From Bacillota bacterium (lineage in GTDB: Bacteria; Bacillota; Clostridia; Christensenellales; Pumilibacteraceae), in NCBI GenBank assembly GCA_009780325.1, contig WRAF01000018.1:1-36094 (forward strand): DNA of 36,094 nucleotides, in the 5' to 3' direction. The position numbers and the translations under genes were made by a program. Positions 1 to 5,872 of this stretch are shown here, piece after piece (positions within the stretch are counted from its first letter, which is position 1; each line of letters opens with the position of its first letter). Below the pieces are notes generated by a model. It searched no databases and was not told where the DNA came from. It worked only from the letters and a program-made list of their open reading frames with translations.

Positions 1-327
1 GGTATAGTTTTAATGATTCATTATATTCCTGAGGGGCATGCAATAGCAGTTCCGCTTAAAGCTGGGGGTACAAATGGCATAAAAATCATAACTTTATGCT
101 TTTTAGCAGCTGTTCCTACAGTTTTAGGTGCTATACTAGGTTATTATATAGGAACGATTGATTGGCTGTTAGCATTTGCGTTTGCATTTGCCGCAGGTGC
201 TATGATTTATATTGTATTATCAGAAATGCTGCCTACTGCATATGAATATGTTAAAAATAAAAAGCTATTAGCTGCTATTGCAATGCTCGGAGCAGTTGTA
301 TTAATTGTATTTTCGGCACTGTTATAG
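1..327 (+). CDS. ZIP family metal transporter, C-terminal part (5' end outside window)
   Basis: The frame is open from base 1, so the gene begins before the window and the ATG at 13 is internal. The visible 108 residues begin with GIVLMIHYIPEGHAIAVPL, which carries the H-x-I-P-E-G metal-binding motif of a ZIP transmembrane helix. Two further hydrophobic helices follow, with the SEMLPTAYEY segment between them typical of the last ZIP helices. By family knowledge these proteins move divalent cations (Zn, Fe, Mn) across the cytoplasmic membrane into the cytosol. Substrate cannot be told from this fragment. A rubredoxin-like gene follows 43 bp downstream on the same strand and may be co-transcribed. 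Confidence 0.88.
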   Translation, partial: GIVLMIHYIPEGHAIAVPLKAGGTNGIKIITLCFLAAVPTVLGAILGYYIGTIDWLLAFAFAFAAGAMIYIVLSEMLPTAYEYVKNKKLLAAIAMLGAVVLIVFSALL

Positions 328-370
328 CGTCTGAATATAAATCAATCTTTAATAAGGAGGTAAAATTATT

Positions 371-490
371 GTGAAAAAATATAGATGTGTTCCATGTGAC
401 TATATTCATGAAGGCGAAGCTCCGCCTGATGTATGTCCAGTATGCGGCGTAGGCAGTGAGCATTTTGAAGAAGTAGCTGTGTGCGGCTGA
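371..490 (+). CDS. Small rubredoxin-like protein (39 aa)
   Basis: This short ORF starts with GTG, ten bases after a near-perfect AAGGAGG at 354-360. It encodes 39 residues with two C-x-x-C knuckles (YRCVPCDY and VCPVCG), the iron site of a rubredoxin fold. It resembles the C-terminal rubredoxin domain of rubrerythrin more than a full-length rubredoxin of about 52 residues. There is no di-iron domain upstream. Likely role, by family: one-electron carrier in oxygen or peroxide detoxification in an anaerobe. The extra Cys near the C-terminus (VCG) is not part of the standard site. Confidence 0.8.
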   Translation: MKKYRCVPCDYIHEGEAPPDVCPVCGVGSEHFEEVAVCG

Positions 491-554
491 AGCAATTCTA
501 AATAGCATAGTTAATGCCAATTAAATTTTATTAAAAAAGGAGAAATTTTAAATT

Positions 555-1049
555 ATGAAAAATGAGAAATATACCTCAATTATAACATTAGATTTTCAAT
601 ACGCTCATAGATTCATGAATTGGCCAAGAGAAGCAAAGCATTTGCATGGACATTCTGGTCTTTTGACAATTGAATTAGAAAACATAGTAGACCCAGTTAC
701 AGGTTTTGCACATTCTTGTAAAGATGGTGTCAAAAAAACGTGGGAAGTCCTTGATCACTTTCATCATGCTTCATTATTTCAAGAAGGTGATCCGATGCTT
801 GATGCAATTTTAGCAGTAAGCAAGAAAGAAGGGATTATCAATGATCCTAAGCACTGTATTCCGCTTAAAAAAATTGACCATCCTTTAGCTTGGTCGTATC
901 CAGAATATAGGATAGTTGTTACTAAAAAAGTTTCTACTTGTGAAAACCTTTGTGAACTTTTTTATGAGTTATTAAAAGATAAAATGCCAATTAAAAAAAT
1001 TACTATGCGTTCATCACTTATGAATGCTGCATCAAAAGAGTTTAACTAA
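555..1049 (+). CDS. 6-pyruvoyl-tetrahydropterin synthase / QueD-like protein, divergent
   Basis: A 164-residue protein of the PTPS/6-carboxytetrahydropterin synthase fold. Visible family blocks are the N-terminal strand with AHRFMNW, the zinc-binding HLHGHSG, an LDH motif (VLDHFHHASL) and the STCENLCEL segment matching the PT-x-EN block. In canonical QueD the catalytic Cys lies four residues before the first His of HGH; here that position is Ala (AKHLHGH). The late strand that normally ends in the pterin-anchoring Glu reads TMRSSLMNAAS, with no Glu. It therefore keeps the zinc site but has probably lost standard catalysis. RBS AAAGGAG at 534-540, start ATG. No other queuosine or folate genes are adjacent. 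Fold assignment is good; function is unknown. Confidence 0.75.
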   Translation: MKNEKYTSIITLDFQYAHRFMNWPREAKHLHGHSGLLTIELENIVDPVTGFAHSCKDGVKKTWEVLDHFHHASLFQEGDPMLDAILAVSKKEGIINDPKHCIPLKKIDHPLAWSYPEYRIVVTKKVSTCENLCELFYELLKDKMPIKKITMRSSLMNAASKEFN

Positions 1050-1082
1050 ATGGTATAATTCTACGCATATATGGGGCGGTAA

Positions 1083-1683
1083 ATAAAACATAAATTACAC
1101 GCATTACACAAACTATATTTAGGCAAAAGTCTATTATTGTTATCTTTAATACCACTTTCAGTAATATATATAGGTGTACTTATATAATTTCTGCCTATGG
1201 TCTGTTACAACTGTATTATTTACTGCACTATTCATGATTTTTCCAATCGTGTTATTTTATGTGAGACGAGATTTAATTTTTGGTTTTTTTATTACTGATG
1301 AAAAAGGCATGATGGTATTTTTTATACGAACAATTAAAAAGTCGATTGATTGGAGTGATATTAAAGAAGCAAGTATCTTTTTAGATGATAAAATTATTGC
1401 TGGTTATAATCTTACAGAGGATTATCAAAATTATTTTTCGTTTAATAGAAGTCAAAGATTTGAAAACTATTTAATTCTAACTAAAAAATAAATTTACGAC
1501 AATCCCTATGACAATCTTAACAATAATATCTGCATAGGCAAAAAAGATAAAAAAATTCATGCTATGATAATTCCCCATCTTGACAAAATTCCAGAAGAGC
1601 CAAGGCAAAAAATTAAAGAGTTTTTTGGAATAGATACCCCCCCCCTCTTAAGTAATTCCTACATAAAAGCCCCATCCAAGTGA
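1083..1683 (+). pseudogene. Decayed two-TM protein with a soluble C-terminal domain (immunity-like relative)
   Basis: Translation needs repair in three places. An RBS-like GGGGCGG at 1074-1080 precedes ATA at 1083 where ATG is expected. That frame encodes a hydrophobic segment (KSLLLLSLIPLSVIYIGVLI) and stops at 1185. The sequence continues in the next frame with a second hydrophobic segment and a soluble part (IKKSIDWSDIKEASIFL), up to TAA at 1489. Beyond this stop the same frame stays protein-like (KKIHAMIIPHLDKIPEEP) until a run of nine C at 1637-1645. The architecture and the D-E-K-x9-10-W-x-(D/E)-I pattern resemble the complete 154-residue protein encoded at 21567-22031. An intact short ORF from GTG at 1174 would start mid-membrane, so I treat it as a pseudogene. 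Confidence 0.6.
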
Positions 1684-1699
1684 TGGGGCTTTTATGTAG
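1659..1699. terminator. Bidirectional rho-independent terminator
   Basis: A perfect 18-bp inverted repeat (arms 1659-1676 and 1682-1699) with a 5-base loop. The core AAAAGCCCCATC / GATGGGGCTTTT has A-runs on one side and T-runs on the other, so it can end transcription in both directions. It ends the decayed gene upstream and insulates the exported-protein locus. Confidence 0.85.
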
Positions 1700-1869
1700 A
1701 TACCTTTTACAATGTTTTAATAAATCTAATTTGTCTTATAAGTTAATTCCAGATTTATATTTTTTAAATATTAACTCAAGCTAAGTGTGTCTACAGTTCA
1801 CAAAAGCAGTCTTTTATCAGCTTTAATTACTTCAACCAATATTAATCAATTTTTTATAAACTCTATATG

Positions 1870-1898
1870 TTGACAAAAGTGTATGATTAGTCTATAGT
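1870..1898 (+). promoter_or_regulatory. Near-consensus sigma-A promoter
   Basis: TTGACA at 1870-1875, a 17-base spacer and TATAGT at 1893-1898. The predicted start is near 1905, only about 25 bases before the hairpin at 1931-1967. The product may be a short RNA or an attenuated leader of the exported-protein locus. Confidence 0.6.
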
Positions 1899-1930
1899 TT
1901 GATTATTATAATCGAAGGATGGATTTTTTC

Positions 1931-1967
1931 AAAAACCTATGTTATGTGTGATATAGTATAGGTTTTT
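1931..1967 (+). terminator. Hairpin with T-run: attenuator or small-RNA terminator
   Basis: Arms AAAAACCTAT (1931-1940) and ATAGGTTTTT (1958-1967) form a 10-bp stem with a 17-base loop and a terminal T-run. It lies about 60 bases after the promoter at 1870-1898. A possible 10-codon ORF (ATG at 1920, GAAGG just upstream, stop TGA at 1950) overlaps the left arm, which would suit a leader peptide, but its RBS spacing is poor. Confidence 0.5.
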
Positions 1968-2127
1968 ACTTCAGTTGCTCAAATTTTTTCTTTCAACCAA
2001 GTCCATTCACACACAAATTCTTGTTGTCCTTATCCTCAAAAATTACATACTTTTAAGATCATTGTCGCATACTTTTATTAATGATGTTTCATATAAAAAA
2101 TCCGCATATTCTTAAAGTGGTGAGCCT

Positions 2128-4008
2128 ATGAAAAATTTAAGATTGCTATTTATTATGATGCCGACAATTTTTATTTTTTTAGCTTTGTCAAATTTTGCCG
2201 CTACATGGTGGACTGCAAGCCAACAAAATATAGCTATTGATTTTAGCGGTGCAATAAATAAAGCTTGGCTGCTAGAAGGCGACACAAATCCGATTGATGG
2301 CAACTGGCAAACAGGTACACCTAGTGATACTTTAGGTGTAGATAGGTTTTGGTGCATAGATTGGTATACTAACAACATTGGTGTTTTAGGTACTTTAGAA
2401 GAACCATTTTTAATATCAAACGAATATCAAATGGCAGGATTTGCACGCTTGGTTAATCATGGCATTAGCTTTGCAGGCGATGGCTATACAGCAACAGGCA
2501 CAGGCGCTGGTGCTTCACTTAGGCTAGCGGGGTTGCATTTTAAATTAACACGCAATCTAAATTTTAGGTATCCACATCACAGAGAGTGGACAGCAATAGG
2601 CGGATTAGGGCGAGCATTTGAAGGGCACTTTGACGGCGGCGGCATGATTATTACATTATCAAACGAAATTAGAAGTGTTGTAAATGTAGACACCTCTCAC
2701 TTGGCGTTTGGTTTGTTTGGTTGGATAGAGGGTAATGCCACTGTTAGAAATTTTAGTTTAAGGGGAGATGTAGAATTTTATGGTGTTCCATGGAATGTTA
2801 TAGGTAATTTTAGGATAGGCAGTGCCGTAGGTGCGGTTATGCAAAATGCGATAGTAGAGCATATAACAAGCGATGTTTCTATAAATGGGCAAAGAATAAG
2901 CGCCGCTGCAAGCCCGTGGATAGGCGGCGTTGTGGGCGTAAGCGGTGACGACAGTCAGCCCGCCTTTCGCCCAACTGTTAGGTATGTCATAAATCATGGC
3001 AATATATATAATTTTGCAAATAGTAATGTGCGCATTGGTGGTATAGCGGGCGAATCTAAGGGCGGGTCTTTGCTGCACGACGCACGCAACTATGGCAACA
3101 TATACAACATTACGGGCGGCGGCGGCGGTGGCAGTGGTGCGGTTGGGGCTAGAGTGGGCGGCATAGCGGGGCATGTTTGGTCGCCGTCAGGGGGTACGCT
3201 TCGACAATTTTGGAATCTTATAAATTATGGCAATATAACGGTTGCTTCTAGTGGAGCTGCAACTGCAGCTGGGGCTGGTTCAATTAGATTAGGCGGTATA
3301 TTTGGTAATGTGGCTCAGCCCACAGTTTTATCTAACATGATTAACTATGGCGAAATTAGCCAAACAGGCACGGGTGCTTCGTCGGCAACTTTTATACGGG
3401 CAACGGGAGGAATAGTAGGCTTTTTTGCCGTTGGGGCAAATTCTAATTCCACCATAATAAACAGCTATAATGCAGGCAATATCAGTGGGCATGCCGCAAC
3501 TGCCACAACCTCCCCCACAGGCGGGATAGTGGGCAGGCAAGACGGAGCTGACACCTTATGGATTGTAAATGTTTTTAATGCAGGTAATATTTTGGGGCAT
3601 GCATCTCATATATCACAAATTCACGGCAATGCAAGCAGCACCACACTTGCAAATAGACCACGCTTAAGCGACTATTATGGTATTAGTGGCGGGGCACGGT
3701 TGGTCAATGAAGGGGCAAATTCCAACAGACGGCGACATGGTGTATTTAATGAGGATTTTGTGTTATCAATAGCAGCAACACTAAATGAGGCTGGGGCAGA
3801 TAGGCGGGGTTTAACTTTGCTAGATGCTATGAATGCAGGAAGGATGGATACATTGCGAGATTTTGCTGGAAGTGGAACAGGACTAGCAAGTGCCGCCGAA
3901 CGAACACGCATTTTGACATTGATGCAAAACTTTGCATTACCGTGGGTTTCGTCTGCCACTCATACAAACCTTGCCACCATAGATTTTCCGCAGTGGGAAG
4001 CACCATAG
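2128..4008 (+). CDS. Exported surface protein with GLUG-type repeats and SipW-style signal peptide
   Basis: A 626-residue protein with an N-terminal signal peptide of about 24 residues ending LSNFAATWWTASQ. The ATWW junction is shared with the next gene's product (AFATWWAI) and resembles the ATxA start of TasA/camelysin proteins cut by SipW-type peptidases. Residues 90-230 match the domain that precedes GLUG repeats (EEPFLISNEYQMAGFA, FEGHFDGGGMIITL, FGLFGWIEGN). About six repeats follow with a GGI(A/V)G then N-x-GNI pattern (RIGGIAGES, RVGGIAGHV, GGIVGFF, SYNAGNISG, GGIVGRQ), predicting a beta-solenoid. No LPXTG or C-terminal membrane anchor is present, so it may be secreted or held by partners. 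A glycine-rich run lies near residue 330. Likely role: extracellular fibre or adhesin component. Confidence 0.78.
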   Translation: MKNLRLLFIMMPTIFIFLALSNFAATWWTASQQNIAIDFSGAINKAWLLEGDTNPIDGNWQTGTPSDTLGVDRFWCIDWYTNNIGVLGTLEEPFLISNEYQMAGFARLVNHGISFAGDGYTATGTGAGASLRLAGLHFKLTRNLNFRYPHHREWTAIGGLGRAFEGHFDGGGMIITLSNEIRSVVNVDTSHLAFGLFGWIEGNATVRNFSLRGDVEFYGVPWNVIGNFRIGSAVGAVMQNAIVEHITSDVSINGQRISAAASPWIGGVVGVSGDDSQPAFRPTVRYVINHGNIYNFANSNVRIGGIAGESKGGSLLHDARNYGNIYNITGGGGGGSGAVGARVGGIAGHVWSPSGGTLRQFWNLINYGNITVASSGAATAAGAGSIRLGGIFGNVAQPTVLSNMINYGEISQTGTGASSATFIRATGGIVGFFAVGANSNSTIINSYNAGNISGHAATATTSPTGGIVGRQDGADTLWIVNVFNAGNILGHASHISQIHGNASSTTLANRPRLSDYYGISGGARLVNEGANSNRRRHGVFNEDFVLSIAATLNEAGADRRGLTLLDAMNAGRMDTLRDFAGSGTGLASAAERTRILTLMQNFALPWVSSATHTNLATIDFPQWEAP

Positions 4009-4105
4009 AAATCACTTGCATTAGTATCTTGCAAAACATACACATATTATTAGCTGAAGTAGTTCATAATAAATTATATCAATAATTGTATAGAGGCGAA
4101 AATAA

Positions 4106-4735
4106 ATGAAAAAAATCAAACACAAAAAAAAGATATCGCTTGCATTGTTGGCACTTGCAATGTTGATTACAACAACAACAGCATTTGCCACATGGTGGGC
4201 TATAACAAACCCAGATAACAACCCTCAATTTAACATGGGCGGTGGTGATATGTCTGAAATTATAACAGGCCAATGGCTTTTAGTAGAAGGCAGAGGGACA
4301 TGGCGTGACGAAACAAACATTGCAGGAAACCGTTTTAACACCGCACTTTTTGCAACAGAAATAACAAATCTTGTCCCAACAAATGCTACCTATTCGGGGG
4401 TAGGTTCTATCATAAGTTTGCCGATGCTCTTCACTGCAACGCAAAGTCTGCCGGTTGGATATACAGAAACATACACTATTTCTATCACGGCAACCAATGC
4501 CTCGGCAACCCCTACAGATGTGACAAGCTTTTTTGATTTTAGTTTTAGTGGTACAACTGGCGACACTAATCAACTTATAATGACCGACACAACATCACCG
4601 ATAGAATTTGCAATAGCCATATCTATGACAGTGCCAACTGACCCTGTTGAGCGTGCGGCATGGATAGATGATTATCAAGAAAGAATTTCGGGGCAAGTAG
4701 TAACTTTAGCGATTTCGTTCACAAGGAACATATAA
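4106..4735 (+). CDS. TasA/camelysin-like exported protein
   Basis: A 209-residue protein with a basic N-terminus (MKKIKHKKK), one hydrophobic helix and a cleavage region TTTAFATWWAITNPDNN. The rest is Thr/Ser-rich and beta-prone (TYTISITATNASATPTDVT), as in TasA-family matrix fibre subunits, though it is shorter than TasA (261 aa). RBS GAGGCGA at 4093-4099. Its stop is 8 bp before the start of the signal peptidase gene, so the two are almost certainly co-transcribed, and the peptidase is its likely processing enzyme. Assignment rests on signal-peptide type and neighbour, not on a strong motif in the mature part. Confidence 0.65.
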   Translation: MKKIKHKKKISLALLALAMLITTTTAFATWWAITNPDNNPQFNMGGGDMSEIITGQWLLVEGRGTWRDETNIAGNRFNTALFATEITNLVPTNATYSGVGSIISLPMLFTATQSLPVGYTETYTISITATNASATPTDVTSFFDFSFSGTTGDTNQLIMTDTTSPIEFAIAISMTVPTDPVERAAWIDDYQERISGQVVTLAISFTRNI

Positions 4736-4743
4736 GGTGAATT

Positions 4744-5295
4744 ATGGCAAAGAGGGCATTAAGAATAATGGGGTGGATAGCATTTGTTCCGCTTTGCCTT
4801 TGCCTAATAGCAATTGTATCATTACAATTTATTGCCCCGCATAGACAGGTAAAACATTTCGGCTTTGCACTATATACAATATCAACAACGCAAAGTATGG
4901 AACCTTTTTTAAAAGCTCACGACCTTGTTGCTATAAAAAGTACAAGTTTTAGTGATGTTCAAATGGGCGATGTCATTGCCTTTAGAGTAGATGTTGCTAT
5001 GAATGGGCGTACTCGATCTGTGGTTGTAGTTCATCAAGTCGTTGAGGTTGTTGGTGTAGATAGTGCAAGGCTTTTAAGAACGCAAGGTATGAACAGGCGA
5101 ACAAATCCAAACCCAGACCCAGAATTAATAACACAAGATAATTTTGTAGGACAAATGGCATGGCAAAGTAGGTTTTTAGGCAACTTAATAGTATTCATGC
5201 AGCACCCGCTAGGAATTTTTACAATCATATTTAACACTGTTTGTCTAATTCTTTTTACAAAAGTTTATAAATCAATACAAAACATCAAAGAGTAA
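4744..5295 (+). CDS. sipW: Signal peptidase I, ER-type (SipW class)
   Basis: A 183-residue membrane peptidase with an N-terminal helix (residues 7-30) and a C-terminal helix (about 145-175). The nucleophile is Ser51 in TTQSMEP, and the box 2/3 region reads MGDVIAF. The general-base position is His97 (VVVVHQVVEV) rather than Lys, which defines the S26B/ER-type group including B. subtilis SipW. The block that usually reads TKGDxN is here TQGMNR (113-118), so the first acidic residue is Met116. Asp125 downstream could substitute. It follows the TasA-like gene by 8 bp and closes the operon before a strong terminator. It acts at the outer membrane face, releasing the two exported proteins upstream. 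Confidence 0.88.
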   Translation: MAKRALRIMGWIAFVPLCLCLIAIVSLQFIAPHRQVKHFGFALYTISTTQSMEPFLKAHDLVAIKSTSFSDVQMGDVIAFRVDVAMNGRTRSVVVVHQVVEVVGVDSARLLRTQGMNRRTNPNPDPELITQDNFVGQMAWQSRFLGNLIVFMQHPLGIFTIIFNTVCLILFTKVYKSIQNIKE

Positions 5296-5330
5296 TGATC
5301 AAGAAGTGGTAAAATGCTCCTTAAAATTGC

Positions 5331-5367
5331 CTCTTGCAAATCTTTAAAACTTGCAAGAGTTTTTTTT
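5331..5367 (+). terminator. Rho-independent terminator of the exported-protein locus
   Basis: Arms CTCTTGCAA (5331-5339) and TTGCAAGAG (5351-5359), followed by eight T. It lies 35 bp after the signal peptidase stop codon. Confidence 0.9.
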
Positions 5368-5770
5368 GCTATAAATGGACAAAACGAATAATGTAAAAAA
5401 GCCGCCATTGGCGGTTCTGGTGGCTTGCAGCGCTGTCTCTCCTTTTTGGTCGTTCAAGCTTTTGTATTCGACAATGTTCTCAAATGCATCAAAAAAACTA
5501 GTTTTAGAATTTTTAAAAGTGACTATTTTTTTAGTTGCATTAGTTGTTTTAAAATGGTAAAATTTTGGGATATGTGATCAAGTGCTATATGGGCTGGCTG
5601 GGGAGATGGCGGTAAGATAATCGAGTGATTTGCTTCAAATTTAACACCAAAAACACTATAGTTCTTTGTCTCCCGAATGTTCCCCAAATTGTAAAAAAGC
5701 ATTAAAAATAGGCATTTTGTCCCCGTTTTGTCCCCCGATTTAGGGGTGATAGAAAATGGGATAAAATGTT
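5340..5770 (-). other. Minus-strand remnant or repeat-like element with coding character
   Basis: On the minus strand a frame is open from 5768 to TAG at 5523. From ATG at 5702 it would encode 59 residues (ILPPSPQPAHIALDHISQNF near the middle) but no RBS is visible. Overlapping it, another minus-strand frame encodes FENIVEYKSLNDQKGETALQ, followed by a CCGCC-ATT-GGCGG hairpin (plus coordinates about 5402-5414) and a T-run, which would be a terminator for minus-strand transcription. The plus-strand ORF here looks like its shadow. The GC content around 5400-5450 is higher than the surroundings. I suspect a decayed gene or dispersed repeat; no family is recognised. The rest of 5561-5872 is AT-rich leader of topA with a repeated AAAAAGTGC and no clear promoter. 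Confidence 0.3.
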
Positions 5771-5872
5771 AAAAAAGGCTAAAAAGTGCTTGACTTTATG
5801 TTATTTAGGGCAAAATCAGACCAAAAAGTGCCTATATTAAGTGTTGAAAAATGAAACTAAAGGATAAACTAT

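Larger units (their letters stand above)
1700..2127. other. 428-bp non-coding stretch before the exported-protein locus
   Basis: No ORF with coding character is seen. It holds a near-consensus promoter at 1870-1898 and a hairpin with T-run at 1931-1967, described separately. Between 2040 and 2090 a CATACTTTTA decamer occurs twice, 27 bases apart. No riboswitch class is recognised. The gene at 2128 has the weak RBS GTGGTGAG at 2117-2124. Confidence 0.5.

Noticed and set aside
2758-3959. Several minus-strand ORFs inside the GLUG-repeat gene
   Set aside because: Repeat-driven antisense frames with Cys/Tyr-rich nonsense composition.
5375-5560. Plus-strand ORF of 61 codons after the signal peptidase terminator
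   Set aside because: No RBS, and the minus strand of the same stretch has the more protein-like composition plus a terminator in its own direction; the plus ORF looks like a shadow.
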